From an uncultured Eubacteriales bacterium (lineage in GTDB: Bacteria > Bacillota > Clostridia > Peptostreptococcales > Anaerovoracaceae), in the NCBI GenBank assembly GCA_900315485.1, contig OMZI01000014.1:1-56845 (forward strand): a DNA stretch of 56,845 bases. The letters run 5' to 3'. Position 1 is the first letter of the stretch. Each line of letters begins with the position of its first letter. Of this stretch, positions 8,925-17,931 are shown piece after piece. Position numbers and translations under genes: made by a program. A model generated the notes under the pieces. That model was not told the origin of the DNA. It ran no database searches and saw only the letters and a list, made by a program, of their open reading frames with translations.

Positions 8925-9827
8925 TCATTCGACTTTGTTTACCATGTATACACCGGTGAGTATCAGGATGATGCCGATGATGCATACCGGAGTGAACGGC
9001 TCTTTCAGGAAGACAGTTCCGGCAAGTACGGATACGACCGGCGTTATATTGGTCAGCACTGCGATGCGGCTTACTTCCAGCACGGTCGCGGCATAGTTGA
9101 AACAGAAGAAAGCTGCGACCGAGCATATGACTGAAAGGAACAGGACCGGCAGGATGACGTATTTATCCTGCATTGCGGATATCATGGACGGGAGGAAATC
9201 CCGTCCTTCACTTATTATTGCGCTTCCCGTGAATGCGATGAAGCCCATCACCATCATGATGAAGGTCCTCTCGAAAGAAGAGAAGACATCCGAGATCGAG
9301 CGGCTCAGCACTGTGAAGAATGAAGCGGATATGATCGCAACGAGAAGATACAGTATGCCTGAAAGGCTGATGACTCCTTCGCCGGTCTGATTCACAGATA
9401 TGATGGCTACGCCGGTCACTGAGCACAGGATCCAGGCAAAACGCTTTGCAGACAGGCGCTCATGAAGGAAAACGACGGACAGCAGCGCTGTCGATATCGG
9501 GATAAGCGAGATCATGAGCCCGGAGAAGGATGAAGTCGTGCGCCTGATCCCCTCGGTCTCGGCGATAAAGTATATTACCGGCTCACACAGTCCCATCAGG
9601 ATGAAACGGCCCAGAGGTTTTCCTTTAAGACTGACTTTGCCGATGCCTGCAGCGATAAGAGCAAGCATTATGAGCATGCTGAATGTGAATCGGGCGGACA
9701 GCAGAATGGACGACGAGGTGTGTTCAATGCCGACTCTTGTTGCCATGAAGCTGAAGCCCCATATTACATTTGCTGTGCCCGCAATCAGCAGGGCGCGCTG
9801 CGTCTGAGATGTCTGCTTATTGTTCAT
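8925..9827 (-). CDS. EamA/DMT superfamily exporter
   Basis: 300 residues, about ten membrane segments in two EamA repeats (NVIWGFSFMATRVGI in the first, FFCFNYAATVLEVSRIAVLTNITPVVSVLAG in the second). Proteins of this kind export amino acids or metabolites. It overlaps the upstream LysR-type regulator gene by four bases and is presumably controlled by it. Substrate unknown. Confidence 0.88.
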   Translation of the reverse strand: MNNKQTSQTQRALLIAGTANVIWGFSFMATRVGIEHTSSSILLSARFTFSMLIMLALIAAGIGKVSLKGKPLGRFILMGLCEPVIYFIAETEGIRRTTSSFSGLMISLIPISTALLSVVFLHERLSAKRFAWILCSVTGVAIISVNQTGEGVISLSGILYLLVAIISASFFTVLSRSISDVFSSFERTFIMMVMGFIAFTGSAIISEGRDFLPSMISAMQDKYVILPVLFLSVICSVAAFFCFNYAATVLEVSRIAVLTNITPVVSVLAGTVFLKEPFTPVCIIGIILILTGVYMVNKVE

Positions 9828-10693
9828 GCGTGGAATGTGACCTGATTGATATATGTGATGAATGTCCTCAGACTCTGAGGAACGTGTTTTATTGTGTAGT
9901 ACAGCTGCAGCGTCTCATTGAATACACCCTGCAGCGAATAGCCGTACAGTCCCTCTGCATCTTCAGCTTCCTGCTCGAGCATGATGGCAAAACCCTGCGA
10001 CAGTTCAGTCAGCAGGTGCTGCTTGGCGATGGATTCGACTACTGTCACGCCGTCGAAAGAGACGCCGAATGTCTGCTGGAGAATGTTTCTGCAGTAATCG
10101 TGATATCTCGGCTCTCTTGACTTGGTTATCATCGGCAGATTCCGGATGACTTCCGCGATGCTCCCGTACTGCTTCATGGCCTCCTCAGAGCAGTATATAT
10201 ATGTATCTCCCGAGAGGACGTTGACATATCTCATCGAGTGATCGCGGAGAGCTTCTGAGACAAGGATGTTTGGTATGAGGACCGCATGTATCTTGCGGCG
10301 CTTGAGCTGGTCGTAGAGATCCGTACGGCCGCCGAATGAGACCTTGAGCTCGATCTCAGGATGGCTCTTGCTGAACATACTGAGAATCGAAAGATCGAAG
10401 AACTCTCCGTACACACCTATCTTCAGCTCATCTTCAGCGACCTGCATCAGCTGCCTGGTCAGGTCATCATAGTCTTTCTTAAGCTCCTTGGCCCCGTTGT
10501 AGAATGTGTGGCCGGCCTCTGTAAGGCTGCACTCGCGTGTCGTCCTGTAGAAGAGTTTTACTCCGAGTTCATCTTCGAGCTGCGCTATGTATTTACTCAT
10601 TGTTGTCTGTGCGACATTGCACTTTTCTGCAGCCTGAGTGAAGCTCTCACTGTTGGCTGCCGCGAAGAAAAGGTCAAGTTTGCTGATATCCAT
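9824..10693 (-). CDS. LysR-type transcriptional regulator
   Basis: 289 residues. The N-terminal winged helix-turn-helix (about 1-60: KLDLFFAAANSESFTQAAEKCNVAQTTMSKYIAQLEDELGVKLFYR) is textbook LysR, followed by an effector-binding domain (about 85-285). It is transcribed away from the amino acid reduction cluster and is coupled to an EamA exporter. LysR regulators often act on the divergent side too, so it could control the 11-21 kb cluster through the shared 317-bp region, although that is inference. Confidence 0.92.
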   Translation of the reverse strand: MDISKLDLFFAAANSESFTQAAEKCNVAQTTMSKYIAQLEDELGVKLFYRTTRECSLTEAGHTFYNGAKELKKDYDDLTRQLMQVAEDELKIGVYGEFFDLSILSMFSKSHPEIELKVSFGGRTDLYDQLKRRKIHAVLIPNILVSEALRDHSMRYVNVLSGDTYIYCSEEAMKQYGSIAEVIRNLPMITKSREPRYHDYCRNILQQTFGVSFDGVTVVESIAKQHLLTELSQGFAIMLEQEAEDAEGLYGYSLQGVFNETLQLYYTIKHVPQSLRTFITYINQVTFHA

Positions 10694-11010
10694 AGAAACC
10701 TCTCTGTGTAAGCGGAATGTGCATATTGTCCTTCAGGTGATATGCACATTCCGCTTTTTGTGGTCAATTACTACGGCTGATAATTATAGAAGAATTATCA
10801 GCCACACTTTTGCATCCGCAGTGATTGTATACGCAACGAAATGCAAAGTAAAGCACAGTCAGCACGATTTGGAATAAATAAATTATATTCACCAAGAAGT
10901 TTCTTTACAGGATTGCCGGGCGAGATTGACAGTGAATTAACAAAATGCGAAAATCTTAAATAGATAAATTCTTAACAAATAGCTGACGGAAGGCGGCCGG
11001 AGAACAGAAT
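10694..11010. promoter_or_regulatory. divergent regulatory region with two large hairpins
   Basis: A 317-bp non-coding stretch between the LysR gene and the activator gene. It holds a 17-bp perfect inverted repeat (10710-10726 / 10740-10756, followed by TTTG), a second 11-bp perfect inverted repeat (GGCTGATAATT 10775-10785 / 10793-10803), a putative promoter for the activator gene at 10926-10954, and two TTAACAAA half-sites (10937-10944 and 10972-10979). The role of the hairpins is unknown. Confidence 0.6.
10926..10954 (+). promoter_or_regulatory. putative sigma-A promoter of the amino acid reduction operon
   Basis: A perfect TTGACA (10926-10931), 17-bp spacer and GAAAAT (10949-10954, four of six matches). 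It lies 57 bases before the activator start, and a TTAACAAA half-site overlaps the spacer. Confidence 0.5.
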
Positions 11011-11793
11011 ATGATTACTCTCGGAATAGATATCGGATCGACAACTTCAAAGTGTGTTCTTATGAAAGACGGCAGTGATATCCTGGCATACAGCCTCAGG
11101 ATAGGCGGGCTCGGAACAGAAGGACCGGAAGAGGCTCTGGAGGAGCTGTGGGAGAAGACTTCATATACGGCTGATCAGGTGGACCGCACTATCGTCACAG
11201 GATACGGACGAAACAAGTATGAGGGAGCAGACGGTGAGGTCAGCGAACTGACATGCCATGCTCTCGGCGGCAGATTCGTTTTTCCGGCGATGAGGACGCT
11301 TATAGATATTGGAGGACAGGATGCCAAGATCATCTCGCTGAGCGAGAGCGGCAGAATGTCCAATTTTGTCATGAACGATAAATGCGCTGCCGGTACGGGA
11401 AGGTTCCTGGATGTCATGGCGAACATCCTGAGAATGGATATCGATGAACTGGATGAATGCGCGGCTAAGTCTGAGAACCCGGCATCCATCTCGAGTACAT
11501 GTACAGTATTCGCTGAATCCGAGGTCATCAGCCAGCTCGCCAACGGGGTGTCGAGGCCCGACCTTGTAGCAGGAATATGCGAGAGCGTAGCGTCCAGGGT
11601 GAGCGCACTTGCAAGGAGGGCCGGAGTCGTACCTCAGGTATGCATGTCCGGAGGAGTCGCTAAGAACAATGCCGTAAGAAACGCTCTGGCAAAGAGTCTC
11701 GAAACGGAAATAGACACTGACCCTATGGCGCAGTATTTCGGAGCTATAGGAGCTGCACTGTACGGATACCGTCAGCTGCAGAAGAACAAGTAA
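11011..11793 (+). CDS. fldI: 2-hydroxyacyl-CoA dehydratase activator ATPase
   Basis: 260 residues of the ASKHA fold (BcrAD_BadFG family). It is the homodimeric [4Fe-4S] activator that uses ATP to inject one electron into the dehydratase. The N-terminal GIDIGSTTSK is the phosphate loop. Cys125 in DKCAAGTGRF and Cys164 in STCTVF are the two ligands per subunit of the bridging cluster. SGGVAKN near residue 215 closes the nucleotide site. It precedes the dehydratase genes but is separated from them by 214 bases of structured, non-coding sequence, which may keep the activator at lower level than the enzyme. HadI or HgdC are equivalent names; fldI is used because the linked dehydratase looks aromatic-type. 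Confidence 0.92.
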   Translation: MITLGIDIGSTTSKCVLMKDGSDILAYSLRIGGLGTEGPEEALEELWEKTSYTADQVDRTIVTGYGRNKYEGADGEVSELTCHALGGRFVFPAMRTLIDIGGQDAKIISLSESGRMSNFVMNDKCAAGTGRFLDVMANILRMDIDELDECAAKSENPASISSTCTVFAESEVISQLANGVSRPDLVAGICESVASRVSALARRAGVVPQVCMSGGVAKNNAVRNALAKSLETEIDTDPMAQYFGAIGAALYGYRQLQKNK

Positions 11794-12007
11794 ATAACAG
11801 AATACCGAGGGATCTGCGGCAACAGGTCCTGCGGTCATATAACAAAGTGAGAAACCGCCTTCTGCGGCAACAGAAGACGGCTTCAAATACAGGGCTCTGA
11901 GATAGAACCAAGTACCCAATGTCATTTTATCTCACAGAGCCCGGAAATTAAATATTTCGGACTCTTTTGTGTCCAAATAATTAACCGTATTTATTAAGGA
12001 GGATGAA
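11794..12007 (+). ncRNA. structured intercistronic region with twin identical-loop hairpins
   Basis: Hairpin 1: GATCTG (11811-11816), loop CGGCAA, CAGGTC (11823-11828). Hairpin 2: CCG-C-CTTCTG (11855-11864), the same loop CGGCAA, CAGAAG-A-CGG (11871-11880). Hairpin 3 is a long stem closed by GGGCTCTG with CAGAGCCC (about 11892-11942). Two short hairpins follow before the ribosome binding site AAGGAGGAT. Both small hairpins share CTG-CGGCAA-CAG exactly although their outer stems differ. Possible roles are RNA processing, protein binding or differential stability; not assigned to a known family. Confidence 0.5.
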
Positions 12008-13267
12008 ATGGCAGAAGAAGTCAAAAAGCCTGAAGAAGTCAAGAAGCCTCGCAAGCCGCTGGATCCTAATTCAGCAAAGTACAAGCTTGGCAAGATCGCA
12101 TCAGATGCTTTTGCAACAGCTATTGAGGCCAAGAAGCAGGGCAAGCCTGTAGCATGGGTCTCCAGTAATTTCCCGGTTGAGATCCCTGAGACTCTGGGAC
12201 TCGCAACAGCTTATCCTGAAAACCAGGCTGCAGGAATCGCAGCAAGAGGTGCAGGAGAGAGAATGTGCGAAGTCGCTGAGGCAGACGGATATTCAAACGA
12301 TATCTGCGCTTACGCAAGGATCAGCCTGGCATATGCCAAGCTCAAGGAATGTCCTGAGCAGGATGTAGCTATGCCGGATGTACTGCTCTGCTGCAACAAC
12401 ATCTGCAACTGCATGATCAAGTGGTATGAAAACCTCTCACAGGAACTGAATATTCCTATGATCATGCTTGATATCCCGTTCAACCCTGACTATGAGGTAT
12501 CCGATGCAGAGGTCGCATATGTAACAGGACAGTTCTGGGATGCAGTTCATCAGCTCGAGGACCTGTTCGGCCTCAAGTGGGATGACGACAGATTCAAGGA
12601 AGTCACCGGATTCAGCTGCCGTTCAAGCCGTGCATGGCTCGAAGCAACAGCACAGGCAAAATACACACCGTCTCCGTTCAACGGATTCGACCTTCTGAAC
12701 CACATGGCTGTAATGGTAACAGCACGCGGCAAGGAAGAGGCAGGCGAAGCAATGGAAACACTTCTCAAGGAGTACAAAGAGAACCACGAGAAGGGCGAGA
12801 GCACTTTCCGCGTAGAGGAAAAGCACAGAGTAATGTTCGAAGGCATCGCATGCTGGCCTTACCTCAGAGTCACATCGAGAGGACTCAAGGACCGCGGCAT
12901 CAACATGGTAACGACTATCTATGCTGACGCATTCGGTTTTGACTACAACTCATTCGATGAGATGATCAGGGCTTACTGCAGCGTTCCTAACGCTATCAAC
13001 CTCGAGAAGTCAAGAGACAAGAGAGTCAAGCTCTGCAAGGACAACAACGTAGAGGGACTTCTCGTACATACCAACAGATCCTGCAAGCTCTGGTCAGGAT
13101 TCATGGCTGAGATGAGCCGCCAGATAGGCAAAGAGTGCAATATCCCTGTAACAAGCTTTGACGGTGACCAGGCTGACCCAAGGAACTTCTCCGAGGCTCA
13201 GTATGACACAAGAGTCCAGGGTCTCTACGAGATCATGGAAAGCAACAAGGAAGCTAAGGAGGCGTAA
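12008..13267 (+). CDS. fldB: (R)-2-hydroxyacyl-CoA dehydratase alpha subunit, aromatic type
   Basis: 419 residues of the HGD-D / HgdA-FldB-HadB family, one of two [4Fe-4S] subunits that eliminate water from an (R)-2-hydroxyacyl-CoA by a ketyl-radical mechanism after activation. Seen in sequence: LLCCNNICNCMIKWYE with cluster-ligand cysteines, FEGIACWPYLR, NRSCKLWSGF and SFDGDQADPRNFSEAQYDTR. From memory these last blocks match C. sporogenes FldB (phenyllactyl-CoA dehydratase) clearly better than C. difficile HadB, so an aryllactyl-CoA is the likeliest substrate. Residues 1-20 are a charged Lys/Glu repeat. A strong AAGGAGGAT precedes the start. The beta-subunit gene follows after two bases. 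Confidence 0.9.
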   Translation: MAEEVKKPEEVKKPRKPLDPNSAKYKLGKIASDAFATAIEAKKQGKPVAWVSSNFPVEIPETLGLATAYPENQAAGIAARGAGERMCEVAEADGYSNDICAYARISLAYAKLKECPEQDVAMPDVLLCCNNICNCMIKWYENLSQELNIPMIMLDIPFNPDYEVSDAEVAYVTGQFWDAVHQLEDLFGLKWDDDRFKEVTGFSCRSSRAWLEATAQAKYTPSPFNGFDLLNHMAVMVTARGKEEAGEAMETLLKEYKENHEKGESTFRVEEKHRVMFEGIACWPYLRVTSRGLKDRGINMVTTIYADAFGFDYNSFDEMIRAYCSVPNAINLEKSRDKRVKLCKDNNVEGLLVHTNRSCKLWSGFMAEMSRQIGKECNIPVTSFDGDQADPRNFSEAQYDTRVQGLYEIMESNKEAKEA

Positions 13268-13269
13268 TC

Positions 13270-14379
13270 ATGGTTCAGGATGTAATGAAGAAATTCCACG
13301 AGGCCGCAGTTTCGCCTCGTGCACAGATGGATAAATACATGGCTGAGGGAAAGAAGATCGTCCTCACAGCTCCTGTATACACACCGGAAGAGCTGATCCA
13401 CTCCATGGGATTCGTACCTATGGGAGCATGGGGCGCAGATATGGAGCTCAACAGATCCAAGGAGTATTTCCCTGCATTTCTCTGCTCGATCGTTCAGTCG
13501 ATCCTCGAGCTCGGTATCAAGGGAGCATACAAGGGTGCGAGCGCTATCGTCATCCCTTCACTCTGCGACACTCTCAAGACACTCGGCGAGAACTGGAAGT
13601 ATGCAGTAGATGACATCAAGTTCATCCCTATGACATATCCGCAGAACAGAAAGCCTGACTACGGCATCGCTTTCACTAAGGCAGGATACGAGAGAGTCAT
13701 CAGGGACCTTGAAGCACTCGGCGGCAAGTATGACCCGGCTGCGCTCGCAGAATCCATCAAGGTATACAACAGGCACAACGCTGTTATGAGACAGCTCGAC
13801 GAGACACTTGCTGTTCACCCTGAGATCACTGCAGCAGAGAGAAGCGACATCTTCAAGAGCGCTTACTTCATGACCAAGGAAGAGCACACTGCTCTCGTGG
13901 AAGAGTTCCTCGCTGAACTCGGCGAAGCAGGCGAAGAGAAGATCGGCATCGTAGTCAGCGGAATCCTGACAGACGCTCCTCAGCTCAATGAGATCTTCGA
14001 TGAGTTCGGAATGCATATCGTTGCCGACGACGTTGCAGCACAGTCACGCCAGTACAGGACTGATGCTCCTGAGATGGATGATCCTCTGCAGGCACTCGCA
14101 GTCAAGTTCGCAAACATGGACAACTGCTCAGTTCTCTACAATGTCAAGAAGCCTAGAGTACAGTGGATCGTTGATACTGCAAAGGCACGCGGCGCAAAGG
14201 GCGTCGTCGTGGTAATGACAAAGTTCTGCGACCCTGAAGAATTCGACTACGTAATGATCAAGAAAGCATGTGAAAAGGCAGACCTGCCTCTCGCACTCGT
14301 GGAAGTAGACAGACAGATGGTCCACTTCGAGCAGGTTAGAACCAACCTCGAGACATTCCGCGACATGCTGACTATGTAA
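13270..14379 (+). CDS. fldC: (R)-2-hydroxyacyl-CoA dehydratase beta subunit
   Basis: 369 residues, partner of the preceding alpha subunit. It has the HGD-D family pattern: the N-terminal GKKIVLTAPVYTPEELIHSMGFVPMGAWGA, SIVQSILELG, a cysteine in SLCDTLKTLG, and the C-terminal VVVVMTKFCDPEEFDYVMIKKACEK with a likely cluster-ligand Cys. The two-base gap to fldB and a weak-spaced AAGGAGGCG within the fldB end imply translational coupling, as expected for a 1:1 heterodimer. Function follows from the complex: dehydration of 2-hydroxyacyl-CoA to the enoyl-CoA. Confidence 0.9.
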   Translation: MVQDVMKKFHEAAVSPRAQMDKYMAEGKKIVLTAPVYTPEELIHSMGFVPMGAWGADMELNRSKEYFPAFLCSIVQSILELGIKGAYKGASAIVIPSLCDTLKTLGENWKYAVDDIKFIPMTYPQNRKPDYGIAFTKAGYERVIRDLEALGGKYDPAALAESIKVYNRHNAVMRQLDETLAVHPEITAAERSDIFKSAYFMTKEEHTALVEEFLAELGEAGEEKIGIVVSGILTDAPQLNEIFDEFGMHIVADDVAAQSRQYRTDAPEMDDPLQALAVKFANMDNCSVLYNVKKPRVQWIVDTAKARGAKGVVVVMTKFCDPEEFDYVMIKKACEKADLPLALVEVDRQMVHFEQVRTNLETFRDMLTM

Positions 14380-14391
14380 AAGGAGAAAATT

Positions 14392-15636
14392 ATGAGTAAT
14401 GTAAGCAGACCTCTTGAAGGTGTGAAAGTCGTTGAACTTGCTACCTTCATCGCGGCTCCTTGTACCGCAAGATTCCTCGCTGACCTCGGTGCTGATGTAA
14501 TCAAGGTCGAGGCTCCTAAGGGAGACCCTCTTAGATACACTGCTGTAAATGAAGGACGTCCGCTCGACCAGAAAGAGAACACTTCCTATGATCTTGAGAA
14601 CGCAGGCAAGAGATGTATCGCTCTCAACACCAAGACTGAAGAGGGCAGAGCTGCTCTTGAGAAGCTGATCGCAAATGCTGACGTATTCATCTGCAACTGG
14701 AGACAGGGACCTCTTAAGAGAGCAGGTCTCGACTGGGATACACTTCACGCAAAGTATCCTGCTCTGGTTATGGGATATATCTCAGGATACGGCGAGAAGG
14801 GTCCTGACAAGGACCTTCCGGGATTCGACTTTACCGCATTCTATGCAAGAGGCGGCATCCTCGGACCTCTGAGAGACAAGACAAGCACACCTATGCTGAC
14901 CGTTCAGGGATTCGGCGACCATCAGGTAGCCATGAACCTCGCAGCAGGAGTACTCGCTGCACTCTACAAGGCCAAGATGACAGGCGAAGGAGATCAGGTA
15001 GTAGTATCCCTCTTCCACAGTGCTGTATGGGACGTTTCCCTGATGCTGCAGGCAAGCCAGTATGGTTCAGACAGCTGCAGATTCCCTATGGAAAGATGGG
15101 AGAACGGCAACCCGCTGACAATGGTTTACCAGACCAAGGACGACCAGTGGCTGCAGATCGCTATGCCTCAGTATGACAGACATTATCCGATCTTCATGAA
15201 CGCTGTAGGACACCCTGAACTGGCTGAAGATCCGAGATACTATCCGCAGAAGAACCTCGTTCCTAACAGAAAAGAGTTCTCGGCATGGATGAATGAGCTG
15301 TTCCTTACAAGAGACTGTGACGAATGGTGCAAGATCCTCGATGACGCAGATATTCCGTATGCTGTAGCACAGAACTGGGATACACTGCTCGTCGACAAGC
15401 AGGCATGGGCATCCGACATCTTCTATGAGATGCAGTACTCCAACGGAAACAAGCGTACTCTCGTAAGACCTCCTGTAATGTTCAAGGAAAACGGTCTGCC
15501 TGAATACAACAGAGGACCATATCTTGCAGAGCATACAGAAGAGATCCTGGCACAGTACGGATACACCGACGAAGAGATCAGCAAAATGATCGAGGACGGT
15601 GCCGCAGTATCCATGGATCCGGCTCTCAGAGACTGA
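14392..15636 (+). CDS. fldA: family III (CaiB/BaiF) CoA-transferase for 2-hydroxyacids
   Basis: 414 residues of the class III CoA-transferase family. The opening LEGVKVVELATFIAAPCTARFLADLGADVIKVEAPKGDPLR is diagnostic, and the catalytic Asp is expected in PGFDFTAFYARGG (about residue 146). It transfers CoA between the aryl- or acyl-propionyl-CoA end product and the free 2-hydroxyacid, so no ATP is spent on activation. In C. sporogenes the homologue FldA uses cinnamoyl-CoA or phenylpropionyl-CoA; in C. difficile HadA uses isocaproyl-CoA. Its place directly behind the dehydratase (12-base gap with AAAAGGAGAAA) supports that role. Confidence 0.9.
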   Translation: MSNVSRPLEGVKVVELATFIAAPCTARFLADLGADVIKVEAPKGDPLRYTAVNEGRPLDQKENTSYDLENAGKRCIALNTKTEEGRAALEKLIANADVFICNWRQGPLKRAGLDWDTLHAKYPALVMGYISGYGEKGPDKDLPGFDFTAFYARGGILGPLRDKTSTPMLTVQGFGDHQVAMNLAAGVLAALYKAKMTGEGDQVVVSLFHSAVWDVSLMLQASQYGSDSCRFPMERWENGNPLTMVYQTKDDQWLQIAMPQYDRHYPIFMNAVGHPELAEDPRYYPQKNLVPNRKEFSAWMNELFLTRDCDEWCKILDDADIPYAVAQNWDTLLVDKQAWASDIFYEMQYSNGNKRTLVRPPVMFKENGLPEYNRGPYLAEHTEEILAQYGYTDEEISKMIEDGAAVSMDPALRD

Positions 15637-15707
15637 TTAACTGATTATAAATAAGGGACTGGTTCACCTTAAACGGGGGGCTGATTATATTTTCGGAGGA
15701 AATAAAA

Positions 15708-16709
15708 ATGAAAATCGCTGCTTATGAAGTAAGACCTGACGAAAAACCTATCATTGAAGGACTTTGTAAGGATTACGGCATCGATCTGGTAAGCACACCT
15801 GCAAACCTCGACGCCACTACTATGGGAATGGCTGAAGGATGTCAGGGTGTTACCACACTCGGACAGTCTGATTACAGCAATGAAGTACTCGACACACTCA
15901 GAGGCTACGGCGTTAAGGTCCTTGCTTCAAGATGTGTAGGTTACAACCACATGAACGTCGACTACGCACGCAGACTCGGATTCAGACTCTGCAACGGATC
16001 ATACGCACCTAACGGAGTTGCTGAATATACAGTAATGGCGATCCTGGTCGCAATCAGAAAGTTCAAAAAAGCCATTTACAATACAGACGATAACGACTTC
16101 ACGCTCAAGGGCAAGATGGGAAGAGAGCTTCGCTCACTGACTGTCGGCGTCATGGGAACAGGCAAGATCGGATTTACAGTGTGCAAGCTGCTTTCGAGCT
16201 TTGGATGCAGGATCCTCGCATATGACGTGTATCAGAATGACGCAGTAAGAGAGTATGCAGAGTATGTTGATCTCGATACGCTCTATGCAGAGTCGGATGT
16301 CATCACCATCCACACGCCGCTTCTGCCTTCAACAACAGGCATGATCAACAAAGAGGCTATCAAGAAGATGAAGAAAGGCGTAGTCCTGATTGATAACGCA
16401 AGAGGCGAGCTCTGCGATGTTGACGCTCTGATCGAAGGCATGGAAACCGAGAAGATCGGCGCGCTCTTCGTGGACGCTTTCCCTGGCGAGACAGGCATCA
16501 TCCACGTTCCTCACAATGAGGATATAGTTAGGACAGAAGGTATGCCTTGGTTCAAGCTGAAGTATCTTCGTTCATTCGTGAACTTCGTGCACACACCGCA
16601 TATGGCATTCTTTACTGAGGAGGCCGCTGCTTCGATGGCACAGTGCGGCGTTGATTCGATCCGCGAGATCCTGACAGATGGCAAGAGCAGCCATGAGATC
16701 CCTGAATAA
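15708..16709 (+). CDS. NAD-dependent D-2-hydroxyacid dehydrogenase
   Basis: 333 residues of the D-lactate dehydrogenase (LdhA) branch of D-2-hydroxyacid dehydrogenases. The NAD-binding loop GVMGTGKIG is at about residues 147-155. The catalytic trio is expected as Arg in DNARGELCD, Glu in FPGETGI and His in HTPHMAFFT. It would reduce the 2-oxoacid formed by transamination (phenylpyruvate, indolepyruvate, 4-methyl-2-oxovalerate) to the (R)-2-hydroxyacid that the CoA-transferase activates. A 71-base gap and a good GGAGGA site separate it from fldA. Equivalent to LdhA of the C. difficile leucine pathway or FldH of aromatic pathways, though it belongs to a different fold from malate-like FldH. Confidence 0.9.
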   Translation: MKIAAYEVRPDEKPIIEGLCKDYGIDLVSTPANLDATTMGMAEGCQGVTTLGQSDYSNEVLDTLRGYGVKVLASRCVGYNHMNVDYARRLGFRLCNGSYAPNGVAEYTVMAILVAIRKFKKAIYNTDDNDFTLKGKMGRELRSLTVGVMGTGKIGFTVCKLLSSFGCRILAYDVYQNDAVREYAEYVDLDTLYAESDVITIHTPLLPSTTGMINKEAIKKMKKGVVLIDNARGELCDVDALIEGMETEKIGALFVDAFPGETGIIHVPHNEDIVRTEGMPWFKLKYLRSFVNFVHTPHMAFFTEEAAASMAQCGVDSIREILTDGKSSHEIPE

Positions 16710-16764
16710 ATAATGTTAATTCGCGGCTGATAAGTCGCACTCATAAGAACACTAGGAGGAAAAT

Positions 16765-17913
16765 ATGATTCTTGACAAGAAACATGCCATGCAGCAGAAA
16801 CTCTTCCGTCAGTTCGCTGAGGCTGAGTTCACCAAAGAGCTGCAGGAAGAACTGGATACCACCGGTGCTTTCAACTGGGATATCCACAACAAGATGGCAA
16901 AGTACGGATTCATGGGAGTCAAGATCCCTACTGAGTACGGCGGAGCAGGCGGAGACTACATGTCATACGTCATCATGAACGAAGAGCTCTCCCGTCAGGA
17001 TCTCGTTCTTTCCATCTATGCCAACACATCCAACTCCCTCGGCGGCGGCCCGCTGCTGCTGGCAGGAAGTGAAGAGCAGAAGGCAAAGTATCTGCCTCCT
17101 GTAGCAAGAGGAGAGAAGATCCTCGTATTCGGACTTACCGAGCCGGGTGCAGGTTCTGACGCAGGCGGAACAACAACTACAGCTATCCCTACAGAGGATG
17201 GTGAGAGCTTCGTCATCAACGGCCGTAAGTGCTTCATCTCCGGAGCTCCGATGGCTGACTGGATCATCATCTTTGCCAAGACCGATCTCAAGCAGAAAGG
17301 CTCAAGAGGAATTTCCATGTTCATCGTAGACATGCATCTTCCGGGAGTATCCCTGGGTGCTGATGAGAAGAAGATGGGAATCAAGGGCTATCCTACAAGC
17401 GACGTCGTATTCGAAGACGTTGTTGTCGGCAAGGACTGCCTCATAGGACCTCTCCACAAGGGATTCCAGTACGCTATGAAGACTCTGGACGGAGGACGTC
17501 TCGGAGTAGCTGCAATGTCAGTAGGCGTTGCACAGTGTGCTCTTGACGAGGCTGTCAAGTACGCTAAGGAAAGAAAGCAGTTCGGACGCAGGATCGCAGA
17601 TTTCCAGGGTGTAAGCTTCATGATCGCTGAGATGGCTGCTGATGTTGAGGCTGCAAGACAGCTGACATATCACGCTGCACAGCTCAAGGATGCCAATGAC
17701 CCTGAAGCAGGCGCTGCATGCTCCAAGGCTAAGTTCTTCGCGGCAGAGGCTGCAAACAGATGCGCATACAAGGCTGTACAGATCCACGGCGGATACGGAT
17801 ATATCCAGGAGTACAAGGTTGAGAGACTTTACAGAGACGCACGTATCCTCTCGATCTTCGAGGGTACATCCCAGATCCAGGAGCTCGTTATCGCCAACGG
17901 TCTGCTGAGATAG
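16765..17913 (+). CDS. acdA: acyl-CoA dehydrogenase (enoyl-CoA reductase of the pathway)
   Basis: 382 residues, standard length for the FAD acyl-CoA dehydrogenase family. It shows FGLTEPGAGSDAGGT (FAD and substrate loop), the ERKQFGRRIADFQ segment, and the catalytic Glu in SIFEGTSQIQ. Followed directly by etfB and etfA, so it probably works in reverse with Etf as an electron-confurcating reductase of cinnamoyl-type or other enoyl-CoA to the saturated acyl-CoA, as in AcdA of C. sporogenes. AGGAGGA precedes the start. Confidence 0.92.
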   Translation: MILDKKHAMQQKLFRQFAEAEFTKELQEELDTTGAFNWDIHNKMAKYGFMGVKIPTEYGGAGGDYMSYVIMNEELSRQDLVLSIYANTSNSLGGGPLLLAGSEEQKAKYLPPVARGEKILVFGLTEPGAGSDAGGTTTTAIPTEDGESFVINGRKCFISGAPMADWIIIFAKTDLKQKGSRGISMFIVDMHLPGVSLGADEKKMGIKGYPTSDVVFEDVVVGKDCLIGPLHKGFQYAMKTLDGGRLGVAAMSVGVAQCALDEAVKYAKERKQFGRRIADFQGVSFMIAEMAADVEAARQLTYHAAQLKDANDPEAGAACSKAKFFAAEAANRCAYKAVQIHGGYGYIQEYKVERLYRDARILSIFEGTSQIQELVIANGLLR

Positions 17914-17931
17914 TAAAGGAGGTACAAGGAA

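Noticed and set aside
11811-11880. ANTAR-type or guanidine-II tandem hairpins
   Set aside because: ANTAR targets need six-base loops with A1 and G4, and guanidine-II loops need ACGR; the loop here is CGGCAA, so neither family fits.
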